Shown piece after piece: positions 56,378 to 64,000 of a stretch of DNA of 64,000 bases (position 1 is its first letter; each line of letters begins with the position of its first letter). The notes beneath the pieces were generated by a model. That model saw only the letters and a program-made list of their open reading frames with translations, ran no database searches and had not been told where the DNA came from. This DNA comes from Streptomyces sp. CG4 (GTDB lineage Bacteria > Actinomycetota > Actinomycetes > Streptomycetales > Streptomycetaceae), in contig NZ_CP163525.1 in NCBI RefSeq assembly GCF_041080655.1, positions 5,332,001 through 5,396,000 on the forward strand, given 5' to 3'. Made by a program: the position numbers and the translations under genes.

Positions 56378-57220
56378 ATGCGCATACGTGCCACCGTGGC
56401 CGCCGTCTCCGGCGCCCTGGCCCTCACCGCCCTCGCAGTCCCGGCCGCGCAGGCCGCAACCGACTCGGGCGCGCCTTACACGCTGAACGCGAGCTTCTCC
56501 AACGTCTCGATCGCCAAGGCGATCAAGGTGGGCACCACCAACATGGTCAGCGTCTCGTACGCGTACACGCTGACGCACGGCGCCGACGTGAACATCGCCG
56601 CGAAGGACTTCATCACGGACGCCTTCCTCTACCACGGCGCCTACAGCGACACCTCCCCCGAGCTGTACGGCGACAACCCGGCGACCTGCACCGCCACCTC
56701 CTCGACGACGGCCACCTGCAAGGGCGCCATCAACATCTACCCGGCCAACTCCCCGTCCGACGGCGGCCTGCTGAACGCCTGGGCCGGCAGCTGGAGCGTG
56801 GCCGCCGAGGCCGTCGCCTTCAACGGCCAGAGCCAGACCAGCCCCGACATGAGCAAGGTCGGCTACAAGGACCAGAGCGGCCTCGGCACCACCCTGGTCC
56901 AGCGCAACTCCGCGCTGACGACCACCGTGAGCGCGACCTCCGTCTACAAGGGCAGGACGTTCACGGTCTCGGGCAGGCTGACCCGCGCCGACTGGGAGAA
57001 GCACACGTACAACGCGGTCGGCGGCCAGTCCGTCAACCTCCAGTTCCGCAAGGCGGGCACCAGCACGTACACCACCGTCAAGACGGTGACCACCGACTCG
57101 TACGGCAACCTCAAGACCACCGCGACCGCGAACTACAGCGGTTACTGGCGCTACAGCTACGCCGGCATCTCCACCACCCCGGGCGTCAGCGCCACGGGTG
57201 TGTACGTCGGCGTGAAGTAG
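56378..57220 (+). CDS. Secreted protein of unknown function
   Basis: 280 aa from the ATG at 56378, with AGGGGAAA upstream. Signal peptide MRIRATVAAVSGALALTALAVPAAQA-A. The mature protein is Ser/Thr-rich and beta-rich. The N-terminal half (FSNVSIAKAIKVGTTNMVSVSYAYTLTHGADVN...) contains one cysteine pair (CTATSSTTATC). The C-terminal half (SVYKGRTFTVSGRLTRADWEKHTYNAVGGQSVNLQFRKAGTSTYTTVKTVTTDSYGNLKTTATANYSGYWRYSYAG) resembles Ig-like domains of actinobacterial surface proteins. No enzyme motif. Confidence 0.75.
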   Translation: MRIRATVAAVSGALALTALAVPAAQAATDSGAPYTLNASFSNVSIAKAIKVGTTNMVSVSYAYTLTHGADVNIAAKDFITDAFLYHGAYSDTSPELYGDNPATCTATSSTTATCKGAINIYPANSPSDGGLLNAWAGSWSVAAEAVAFNGQSQTSPDMSKVGYKDQSGLGTTLVQRNSALTTTVSATSVYKGRTFTVSGRLTRADWEKHTYNAVGGQSVNLQFRKAGTSTYTTVKTVTTDSYGNLKTTATANYSGYWRYSYAGISTTPGVSATGVYVGVK

Positions 57221-57224
57221 GGCA

Positions 57225-57263
57225 GCGCCCCGAAGGGGCGCGGGGAACTGCGCGACCAGCCAC
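57225..57263. repeat. Interspersed Streptomyces repeat, copy 2, with terminator hairpin
   Basis: GCGCCCC-GAA-GGGGCGC forms a hairpin at 57225-57241, and 57234-57263 is identical over 30 bases to 43491-43520. It lies between the secreted protein gene and the convergent P-type ATPase gene and probably works as a terminator. Confidence 0.75.
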
Positions 57264-57289
57264 GGCGGACCCGCAGTTCCCCACCGGCC

Positions 57290-59686
57290 TCAGTCGGGGA
57301 ACCGCCGGTCCACCCACTTCCACAGAAACTCCAGGGCGGCCGACCCCACCACCGCGATGCCGACGGCAGTCCACGGCATGGCCATACCCACCAGCTTCAG
57401 CGCGAAGAAGCCCTGCATCGCCGGTACGGCCAGGATGAGGACGAACGCCAGGCCCATCGCCGCCACCAGCAGCACCCGCCACCAGGTGTAGGGCCGGGCG
57501 ATGATCGCCAGGATCCACATGGAGATCAGGAAGAGCGTCAGGGTGGCCGCGCTCGTCTCCGCGTTCAACCGGACCGGCCCGGTGTAGTAGTGACGGGCGA
57601 TCAGGTACGTCACGAAGGTCGCGATTCCGGCCACCACGCCACCCGGGATCGAGTACCGCATGACTCTGCGCACGAAGTGGGGTTTCGCCCGCTCCTTGTT
57701 GGGCGCGAGGGCCAGGAAGAACGCGGGGACGCCGATGGTGAGGGTGGAGAGAAGGGTCAAGTGCCTTGGCAGGAAGGGGTATTCGACCTGCCAGCACACC
57801 ACCAGCACCGCCAGTAGCACCGAGTAGACCGTCTTCACCAGGAACAGCGTCGCCACCCGCGTGATGTTGCCGATCACCCGGCGCCCCTCGCCGACCACCG
57901 ACGGCAGGCTGGCGAAGCTGTTGTCCAGCAGCACGATCTGCGCCACCGCCCGGGTCGCCTCCGAGCCGGAGCCCATGGCGACGCCGATGTCGGCGTCCTT
58001 CAGCGCGAGCACGTCGTTCACGCCGTCGCCGGTCATCGCGACGGTGTGCCCGTGGGACTGGAGCGCGCCCACCATGTCCCGCTTCTGCTGCGGGGTGACC
58101 CGCCCGAAGACGGTCCCTTCGTCCAGCGCCTTCGCCATCCCGGCCGGGTCGGCGGGCAGCCGCCGCGCGTCCACCGCCGTACCTTTGAGGCCCAGCTTGG
58201 CGGCGACGGCGCCCACCGATACGGCGTTGTCGCCGGAGATGACCTTGGCACGGACGTTCTGGTCCGCGAAGTAGCGCAGCGTGTCCGCCGCGTCGGAGCG
58301 CAGCCGCTGCTCCAGGACGACGAGGGCGGTGGGGTGAGCGCCGTGCGCGGGCTCGGTGTCGTCCAGGTCGCGGCTCGCGCGGGCCAGCAGCAGGACCCGC
58401 AGCCCCTGCTCGTTGAGGCGCTCGGTTTCGGCCAGGGCCGGGTCGCGGTCGGCGAGGAGGACGTCCGGGGCGCCGAGCAGCCACGTGCTGATCTCGCCGT
58501 CGGCCTCGCTGAACGCGGCCCCGCTGTACTTGCGGGCCGAGGAGAAGGGCAGCGACTCGACGCAGCGCCAGTCCTCGCTGTCCGGGCAGGCGTCGATGAT
58601 CGCCTTGAGGGAGGCGTTGGGACGCGGATCGGACTCGCCGAGCGAGCCGAGCACCTTGCGTACGTACGTCTCGTCCGCCCCGTCCAGCATCCGCAGCTCG
58701 GTGACGTCCATGCCGCCCTCGGTGAGGGTGCCGGTCTTGTCCAGGCAGACGGTGTCGACGCGGGCCAGCCCCTCGATCGCCGGCAGCTCCTGGACCAGGC
58801 ACTGTCTGCGGCCGAGCCGGATCACGCCGATCGCGAAGGCGACGGAGGTGAGCAGCACCAGCCCCTCCGGGACCATCGGGACGATCCCGCCGACGGTCCG
58901 CGCGACCGCGTCCTTGATTCCGTTGCTCTTGACGACGAGCTGGGTGATGACGAGTCCGACGGCCGCCGGGACCATCATCCACGTGACGTACTTGAGGATC
59001 GTGGAGATACCGGTGCGCAGCTCGGAGTGGACCAGGGTGAAGCGGGAGGCCTCCTCGGCGAGCCGGGCGGCGTAGGCCTCGCGGCCGACCTTGGTCGCCT
59101 GGACGGCGCCGCCGCCCGCGACCACGAAGCTGCCGGACATGACCTGGTCACCGGGGCGTTTGACGACGGGGTCGGCCTCACCGGTGAGCAGCGACTCGTC
59201 GATCTCCAGCCCGTCGGCCTCGGCACACACACCGTCTACGACGATCTTGTCCCCGGGCCCGATCTCCATCAGGTCGTCGAGCACGATCTCGTGGGTGGCG
59301 ACTTCGACGGCCGCGCCGTCCCTGCGTACGGTCGGCCGGGCCTCGCCGATGACCGCGAGCGAGTCGAGGGTCTGCTTGGCCCGCCATTCCTGGACGATGC
59401 CGATGCCGGTGTTGGCGAGGATCACGAAGCCGAAGAGGCTGTCCTGGATCGGGGCGACGAACAGCATGACCACCCAGAGCACGCCGATGATCGCGTTGAA
59501 CCGGGTGAAGACGTTGGCCCGGACGATCTCCCCGAGCGACCGGCTGCTGCGCACGGGTACGTCGTTGACCTGGCCGCGGGCGACGCGGTCCGCCACTTCG
59601 GCACCGGTCAGCCCGGCCGACGGACTCTTCGGCAGGGCCACGGGATGCACGGGGTCGAGCTCGGCGCCCGCGTCTATATGGGTCAT
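57290..59686 (-). CDS. Cation-transporting P-type ATPase, CtpE-like
   Basis: 798 aa from the ATG at 59686. Motifs: actuator TGE in DESLLTGEADPV, membrane PEGL (IVPMVPEGLVLLTSVAFAIGVIRLGRRQCLVQELPAIEGLARVD), phosphorylation site CLDKTGTLTEGG and hinge MTGDGVNDVLALKDADIGVAMGSG. About 10 membrane helices. There is no N-terminal heavy-metal domain. The MVPEGLVLLTS variant is typical of the mycobacterial CtpE group, linked to Ca2+ uptake; that substrate is an inference. Confidence 0.9.
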   Translation of the reverse strand: MTHIDAGAELDPVHPVALPKSPSAGLTGAEVADRVARGQVNDVPVRSSRSLGEIVRANVFTRFNAIIGVLWVVMLFVAPIQDSLFGFVILANTGIGIVQEWRAKQTLDSLAVIGEARPTVRRDGAAVEVATHEIVLDDLMEIGPGDKIVVDGVCAEADGLEIDESLLTGEADPVVKRPGDQVMSGSFVVAGGGAVQATKVGREAYAARLAEEASRFTLVHSELRTGISTILKYVTWMMVPAAVGLVITQLVVKSNGIKDAVARTVGGIVPMVPEGLVLLTSVAFAIGVIRLGRRQCLVQELPAIEGLARVDTVCLDKTGTLTEGGMDVTELRMLDGADETYVRKVLGSLGESDPRPNASLKAIIDACPDSEDWRCVESLPFSSARKYSGAAFSEADGEISTWLLGAPDVLLADRDPALAETERLNEQGLRVLLLARASRDLDDTEPAHGAHPTALVVLEQRLRSDAADTLRYFADQNVRAKVISGDNAVSVGAVAAKLGLKGTAVDARRLPADPAGMAKALDEGTVFGRVTPQQKRDMVGALQSHGHTVAMTGDGVNDVLALKDADIGVAMGSGSEATRAVAQIVLLDNSFASLPSVVGEGRRVIGNITRVATLFLVKTVYSVLLAVLVVCWQVEYPFLPRHLTLLSTLTIGVPAFFLALAPNKERAKPHFVRRVMRYSIPGGVVAGIATFVTYLIARHYYTGPVRLNAETSAATLTLFLISMWILAIIARPYTWWRVLLVAAMGLAFVLILAVPAMQGFFALKLVGMAMPWTAVGIAVVGSAALEFLWKWVDRRFPD

Positions 59687-59810
59687 GCATTCGACGGTAC
59701 GTGCGCTTTTGCCTACCCGCCCACCCGACCCGGTCGGCGGGAAGGGGAACGTTCGGAGGCGAGCTCCGGCGCCCCCCGGGGGCCGACTGCGGCCGACCGC
59801 GCCGACCGCG

Positions 59811-60077
59811 CTATTCGGCCGGCGTCGACTGAGGCTCCGCCGCCCGCTTGAGCGCCGCGTCCCGCCTGCGCACGTACCAGACACCGATCAGCCCGAGCCC
59901 ACCTCCGGCCAGGCACGTCCACAGCCACCACAGATGCCCGTGGCCGGCGAACCAGCCGTAGAACGGGAGCTGGACCAGGAAGAGGACGAACCACACGATC
60001 GTGCCGCCGGTGATGGTGGCGACCACGGGCCCCTCCAGGGGCTCCGGCGCCTCGTGCTTCGGGGTCCACTTGGTCAT
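59811..60077 (-). CDS. DUF2530 membrane protein
   Basis: 88 aa with the DUF2530 layout: MTKWTPKHEAPEPLEGPVVATITGGTIVWFVLFLVQLPFYGW, then WLWTCLAGGGLGLIGVWYVRRRDAALKRA. Two membrane helices. It is conserved in actinobacteria next to the NCS2 permease and MarR genes; function unknown. Confidence 0.88.
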   Translation of the reverse strand: MTKWTPKHEAPEPLEGPVVATITGGTIVWFVLFLVQLPFYGWFAGHGHLWWLWTCLAGGGLGLIGVWYVRRRDAALKRAAEPQSTPAE

Positions 60078-60154
60078 GACGCACAGCTTAAGCGCCGTGA
60101 CTGTCTACGCGCGGAGATAGCGATCTCGCACTCATACCTTCATACTGAAACCGT

Positions 60155-60183
60155 TTGTCTTTGACCACTTCTGCTCGTACGAA
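60155..60183 (+). promoter_or_regulatory. Candidate promoter of the purine permease gene
   Basis: TTGTCT (60155-60160) and TACGAA (60178-60183) are separated by 17 bp, 45 bp before the start at 60229. It fits a vegetative sigma factor only loosely. Confidence 0.35.
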
Positions 60184-60228
60184 ACTCCAAGAGGGCTCGG
60201 GGGAACCCCATTGGTGATGAGGTCCCGC

Positions 60229-61680
60229 ATGTCCACCCCGGCCCCCGCCAAGGTCCCCACCCCCGAGATACCGGGCGGTGTACGGCCCCACGGCGCGCTC
60301 GACCGCTACTTCAGGATCTCCGAGCGCGGCAGCTCCGTCGCCCGCGAGGTCCGCGGCGGTTTCGCCACCTTCTTCGCGATGGCGTACATCATCGTGCTGA
60401 ACCCGATCATCCTCGGCAGCGCGAAGGACATGTACGGGCACCACCTGAACAACGGCCAGCTGGTGACGGCGACCGCGCTGACGGCCGCGTTCGCCACGCT
60501 GCTGATGGGTGTCATCGGCAACGTCCCGATCGCGCTCGCCGCCGGCCTCGGCGTGAACTCCGTCGTCGCGCTCCAGCTGGCACCCCGGATGTCCTGGCCG
60601 GACGCCATGGGCATGGTCGTCCTGGCCGGATTCGTGGTCATGCTGCTGGTCGCCACGGGCCTGCGCGAGCGCGTGATGAACGCCGTGCCGTTCGGGCTGC
60701 GCAAGGCGATCTCGATCGGTATCGGCCTGTTCATCATGCTGATCGGCCTCGTGGACTCCGGCTTCGTCTCCCGTATCCCGGACAAGGCGGACACCACCGT
60801 CCCGCTGCAGCTCGGCACGGGCGGTCATCTGCACGGCTGGCCGGTGCTCGTCTTCATCCTCGGCGCGCTGCTGACCTTCGCGCTGATCGTCCGCAGGACG
60901 CCGGGCGCGATCCTGATCTCGATCGTCGGCATGACCGTCCTCGCGCTGATCATCAACGCGGTCACCACGGTCCCGTCCTGGGGCCTGACGGTCCCGAAGT
61001 GGCCCGGCAACCCGGTCGCCACCCCGGACTTCGGCCTGATCGGCCAGGTCAGCCTGTTCGGCGGCTTCTCCAAGGTCGGCCTGCTGACCGGCATCCTGTT
61101 CGTCTTCACGGTGCTGCTGTCGTGCTTCTTCGACGCGATGGGCACGATCATGGGCGTCAGCGACGAGGCCAAGCTGACCGACGCCCAGGGCTACATGCCC
61201 GGCATCAACAAGGTCCTCTTCGTCGACGGCCTCGCGGTCGCGGTGGGCGGCGCCAGCTCCTCCTCGGCCACGACCGCGTTCGTCGAGTCCACGGCCGGTG
61301 TCGGCGAGGGCGCCAGGACCGGCCTCGCGAACGTCGTCACGGGCGGCCTCTTCACCGCCGCGCTGTTCCTCACCCCGGTCGCCACGATGGTCCCCTCGCA
61401 GGCGGCCACCCCGGCGCTGATCGCGGTCGGCTTCCTGATCCTGTCGAACTCGATCAAGGAGATCGACTGGGCCGACTACACCATCGCGATCCCGGCGTTC
61501 GTGACGATGCTGATGATGCCGTTCACGTACTCGATCACCAACGGCATCGGCATGGGCTTCCTCACCTTCACGGTGCTGCGCCTCGCCGCCGGCCGGGCCC
61601 GGGAGATCCCGGTCCCGATGTACCTCGTCTCGGCGGTCTTCGCCTTCTACTACCTGATGCCGGCCCTGGGCCTGACATGA
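60229..61680 (+). CDS. NCS2-family purine permease, AzgA-like
   Basis: 483 aa from the ATG at 60229, with GAGG upstream. The N-terminal DRYFRISERGSSVAREVRGGFATFFAMAYIIVLNPIILG and the LAAGLGVNSVVALQL segment belong to the AzgA (hypoxanthine/guanine/adenine-type) branch; SCFFDAMGTIMGVSDEAKL and GASSSSATTAFVESTAGVGEGARTGLANVVTG form the conserved core. About 12-14 membrane segments. It imports purine bases by proton symport. Confidence 0.9.
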   Translation: MSTPAPAKVPTPEIPGGVRPHGALDRYFRISERGSSVAREVRGGFATFFAMAYIIVLNPIILGSAKDMYGHHLNNGQLVTATALTAAFATLLMGVIGNVPIALAAGLGVNSVVALQLAPRMSWPDAMGMVVLAGFVVMLLVATGLRERVMNAVPFGLRKAISIGIGLFIMLIGLVDSGFVSRIPDKADTTVPLQLGTGGHLHGWPVLVFILGALLTFALIVRRTPGAILISIVGMTVLALIINAVTTVPSWGLTVPKWPGNPVATPDFGLIGQVSLFGGFSKVGLLTGILFVFTVLLSCFFDAMGTIMGVSDEAKLTDAQGYMPGINKVLFVDGLAVAVGGASSSSATTAFVESTAGVGEGARTGLANVVTGGLFTAALFLTPVATMVPSQAATPALIAVGFLILSNSIKEIDWADYTIAIPAFVTMLMMPFTYSITNGIGMGFLTFTVLRLAAGRAREIPVPMYLVSAVFAFYYLMPALGLT

Positions 61681-61684
61681 GGTC

Positions 61685-61867
61685 TCAGTTGACGCCGTAG
61701 AACTTTTCCGTCTCCTCGACGGCGGTCTGGAACCGCTGGTCGAAGTCGTCCCGAATGAGCGTGCGGACCACATAGTCCTGCACGCTCATTCCTCTTTTCG
61801 CCGCGTGACGGCGGAGCCGTTCGAGCAGCTCTCCGTCCATGCGCAGGCTGAGCACGCTGGTCCCCAT
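61685..61867 (-). CDS. Ribbon-helix-helix DNA-binding protein
   Basis: 60 aa from the ATG at 61867 (a GTG two codons upstream at 61873 is possible). MGTSVLSLRMDGELLERLRRHAAKRGMSVQDYVVRTLIRDDFDQRFQTAVEETEKFYGVN has the beta strand plus two helices of the Arc/MetJ (CopG-like) fold, as in antitoxins. No toxin partner is adjacent. Convergent with the permease (4 bp between stops). Confidence 0.8.
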   Translation of the reverse strand: MGTSVLSLRMDGELLERLRRHAAKRGMSVQDYVVRTLIRDDFDQRFQTAVEETEKFYGVN

Positions 61868-61996
61868 GGACACGAGGGTCTCTGTACTGATCCGGCCAGT
61901 GCGTCACGTTCCGCGCATCGATCACCCATATGAGTGATATCCGGGTTCAGTGGCCAGGGTCACGGGCATACGGCGTGTTTTCCGTGGTCCTTAGCG

Positions 61997-62014
61997 AGGG
62001 TAATGAGTTACTCT
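61997..62014. promoter_or_regulatory. Candidate MarR operator
   Basis: AGGGTAA-TGAG-TTACTCT is a near-perfect inverted repeat (6 of 7 bp per arm) ending 7 bp before the marR start at 62022. It probably mediates autoregulation of the marR-MFS pair. Confidence 0.55.
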
Positions 62015-62021
62015 AAAGAAC

Positions 62022-62459
62022 ATGCCGGACCTTACCCATGGCGACGACGCTGCCGCCGTGAACTCCCTCCGCTCCGCCGTGATGCGGCTGTCCCGTCGGC
62101 TCAAGCACCAGCGGGTCGACGAGTCGCTGAGCCCCACCGAGATGTCGGTGCTCGGCACCCTCTCCCGCTGCGGCTCGGCCACCCCGGGCGAGCTCGCCCG
62201 CAAGGAGCACGTCCAGCCGCCGTCGATGACCCGCATCGTCGCGCTGCTCGAAGCCAAGGGGCTGGTCCGGCTGGAGCCGCACCCCGAGGACCGGCGCCAG
62301 AAGGTCGTCACCCAGACCGAGCAGGCCGAGGCGATGCTCGAGGAGAGCCGCCGCAAGCGCAACGCCTTCCTGGCCGGCCTGGTCGAGGGCCTCGACGAGG
62401 ACGAGTGGGCCGCACTGCGCGCCGCCGCCCCCGTGCTGGAGAAGCTCGCACACCTGTAA
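62022..62459 (+). CDS. MarR-family transcriptional regulator
   Basis: 145 aa. Winged helix in the middle (LSPTEMSVLGTLSRCGSATPGELARKEHVQPPSMTRIVALLEAKGLVRLEPHPEDRRQKVVTQT) with flanking dimerisation helices. The D-x-R-R wing (PEDRRQ) is typical. It probably represses itself and the MFS exporter 28 bp downstream, with release by an unknown ligand. The near-palindrome just upstream is the likely operator. Confidence 0.9.
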   Translation: MPDLTHGDDAAAVNSLRSAVMRLSRRLKHQRVDESLSPTEMSVLGTLSRCGSATPGELARKEHVQPPSMTRIVALLEAKGLVRLEPHPEDRRQKVVTQTEQAEAMLEESRRKRNAFLAGLVEGLDEDEWAALRAAAPVLEKLAHL

Positions 62460-62487
62460 AACCCCGCAACGAGGAGGCGAACGCACT

Positions 62488-63837
62488 TTGAGTACGGGAC
62501 CCGGAGCACCTTCCGCCCCCGCACCGACCGCACCTACGACCCCCGCTTCCCGCAAGTCCTCGATGTTCAGCTCGCTGAAGGTCAGGAACTACCGCCTGTT
62601 CTTCCTGGGCCAGGTCGTCTCCAACACCGGCACCTGGATGCAGCGCATCGCCCAGGACTGGCTCGTCCTCAGCCTCACCGGCTCCTCCGCGGCCGTAGGC
62701 ATCACGACAGCCCTGCAGTTCCTGCCGATGCTCCTCTTCGGCCTCTACGGCGGTGTCCTGGTCGACCGCCTCCCCAAGCGCCCCACTCTGCTGGTCACCC
62801 AGGCCTCGATGGCCGTCGCCGGCCTCGCGCTGGCCGCGCTGACCCTCACCGGGCAGGTCCAGGTCTGGCACGTCTACGTCGCCGCCTTCGCCGTCGGCCT
62901 CGCCACGGTGCTCGACAACCCGGCCCGCCAGTCCTTCGTCTCCGAGATGGTCGGCCCCGAGCAGCTGCAGAACGCGGTCAGCCTGAACTCGGCGAACTTC
63001 CAGTCCGCCCGCCTGGTCGGGCCCGCCGTCGCCGGCCTGATGATCACCGGTGTGGGTACCGGCTGGGCGTTCCTCGCCAACGGCCTGTCCTTCGCGGCCC
63101 CCATCACCGGCCTGCTCCTGATGCGCGCCCGTGAGCTCCATGTCGTCCGGCGCACTCCGCGCGGCAAGGGCCAGCTGCGGGAAGGCCTGCAGTATGTGGC
63201 CGGCCGCCCGGAGCTGATCTGGCCGATCGTCCTGGTCGGCTTCATCGGCACCTTCGGCTTCAACTTCCCGGTGTGGCTCTCGGCCTACGCCGAGCACGTC
63301 TTCCACGCCGGAGCCGGCGGCTACAGCCTCTTCAACACCCTGATGGCGTCCGGCTCCCTGGTCGGCGCCCTGCTGGCCGCCCGGCGCGGCACGGCCCGGC
63401 TGCGCATCCTGATCGCCGCCGCGCTGGCCTTCGGCGCGCTGGAGACCGTGGCCGCGCTGGCGCCGTCGTACTGGCTGTTCGCGCTGCTCATGGTCCCGAT
63501 CGGGATCTTCGGGCTCACGGTCAACGTCACCGCGAACACCGCGGTCCAGATGGCCACCGACCCGGCCATGCGCGGCCGGGTGATGGCCCTGTTCATGATG
63601 GTGTTCATGGGCGGCACGCCGCTGGGCGCGCCGATCGTCGGCTGGATCACCGACACCTACGGCGCGCGGGTCGGCTTCGCCGCCGGCGGCATCGTCTCGA
63701 CCGCCGCGGCCGGCGCGATCGGCCTGGTCCTGACCCGGATCGGCGGCCTGCGCCTGTCGGTGGGCTGGCACCACGGCCACCCGCGGGTGCGGTTCGTGCC
63801 GCGCGGAGAGCGGGAGGACCTCGCCACGGCGGCGTAG
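62488..63837 (+). CDS. MFS exporter (enterobactin/drug exporter type)
   Basis: 449 aa from a TTG at 62488, with GAGGAGG at 62471-62477. About 11-12 membrane helices: NYRLFFLGQVVSNTGTWMQRIAQDWLVLSLTGSSAAVGITTALQFLPMLLFGLYGGVLVDRLPKRPTLL (motif A) and DNPARQSFVSEMVGPEQLQNAVSLNSANFQSARLVGPAVAG, a signature of the MFS_3/EntS-like exporters. It is in one operon with the MarR gene upstream, so it is probably ligand-induced efflux. Confidence 0.9.
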   Translation: MSTGPGAPSAPAPTAPTTPASRKSSMFSSLKVRNYRLFFLGQVVSNTGTWMQRIAQDWLVLSLTGSSAAVGITTALQFLPMLLFGLYGGVLVDRLPKRPTLLVTQASMAVAGLALAALTLTGQVQVWHVYVAAFAVGLATVLDNPARQSFVSEMVGPEQLQNAVSLNSANFQSARLVGPAVAGLMITGVGTGWAFLANGLSFAAPITGLLLMRARELHVVRRTPRGKGQLREGLQYVAGRPELIWPIVLVGFIGTFGFNFPVWLSAYAEHVFHAGAGGYSLFNTLMASGSLVGALLAARRGTARLRILIAAALAFGALETVAALAPSYWLFALLMVPIGIFGLTVNVTANTAVQMATDPAMRGRVMALFMMVFMGGTPLGAPIVGWITDTYGARVGFAAGGIVSTAAAGAIGLVLTRIGGLRLSVGWHHGHPRVRFVPRGEREDLATAA

Positions 63838-63933
63838 GAGACGCGGGACGCGCGGTGGCGTGTCCCCGTACGGATGTGTGTCCACGGATGTGTGTCTGCG
63901 TGTCGATCGCGGGTGCGATTGGCATCTTATGAG

Positions 63934-64000
63934 ATGACTTCTGCCGATACGTCCCCTTTGGAACGCATGGGTCAGGAGCATCCGCATGAGACCGAAGACA
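63934..64000 (+). CDS. Possible start of another gene (truncated by window)
   Basis: An ATG at 63934 opens a frame MTSADTSPLERMGQEHPHETED that continues to the window edge. No good ribosome site is seen; too short to identify. Confidence 0.3.
   Translation, partial: MTSADTSPLERMGQEHPHETED

Overview
The window is a piece of a Streptomyces chromosome. Base composition is very GC-rich with G/C-biased third codon positions, GTG and TTG starts are common, and the gene families are typical of the genus (DUF397/XRE pairs, DUF3027, DUF2771, HelD-type RNA polymerase motor, futalosine menaquinone genes, DasR-like box). From memory, the gene order (C-terminus of a GroEL2-like chaperonin, murPQR, cutC, helD, xpb, cspD-like, mqnD-mqnB, DUF2771, DUF3027) resembles the central region of S. 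coelicolor around SCO4296-SCO4340. That synteny is recollection, not a search result.

Left part (1-24.2 kb): the last codons of a GroEL2-like chaperonin are followed by a very strong terminator and accessory genes. An envelope-stress-like block follows at 2.4-6.4 kb. It holds an ECF sigma factor with an anti-sigma-like membrane protein whose outer domain looks like a catalytically dead L,D-transpeptidase. Divergent from these are a sigma factor fused to a membrane domain and a class A penicillin-binding protein that keeps its glycosyltransferase but has lost transpeptidase motifs. Next come an XRE/DUF397 pair, an Old Yellow Enzyme, a type-B carboxylesterase, a methyltransferase, a MurNAc uptake and recycling operon (murP, murQ, murR), DUF4031, HD and GNAT genes, cutC behind a DasR-like box, a HelD/HelR-type helicase, two small genes and the XPB-type helicase.

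Middle part (24.18-38.67 kb): a 14.5-kb actinomycete integrative and conjugative element (AICE). It carries a large serine integrase, a candidate phiC31-gp3-like directionality factor, a pSAM2-type rolling-circle Rep, a DUF2637/Spd-like membrane protein, an FtsK-like Tra, a GntR/KorSA-like repressor, an XRE-TPR regulator, a Nudix protein (possible Pif-like immunity) and several unknown genes. It also has about 1.75 kb without a confident gene. Both ends can be located: an 8-bp core, TGGACGAT, lies at 24177-24184 and 38663-38670. The insertion lies inside codons 6-8 of the xpb helicase. The orphaned native start codon and first codons remain beyond the right end, and the left end of the element supplies a new ribosome-binding site and GTG start that keep xpb in frame.

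Right part (38.7-64 kb): the helicase-associated/WYL gene that was originally next to xpb, a tandem-repeat tract, a HAD phosphatase, a cold-shock protein, mqnD-mqnB (futalosine menaquinone pathway), DUF2771 lipoprotein, an MFS protein, DUF3027, a secreted lipase, an RsbW-like kinase with a damaged or unusual start, two adjoining decayed genes (LLM flavin oxidoreductase and ABC ATPase), a sacsin-like GHKL protein, a secreted protein, a CtpE-like P-type ATPase, DUF2530, an AzgA-like purine permease, a ribbon-helix-helix protein, a MarR regulator and an MFS exporter.

The most notable items are the exact reconstruction of the AICE insertion with start-codon replacement, the candidate directionality factor beside rep, and the cell-wall signalling block built from degenerate peptidoglycan enzymes.
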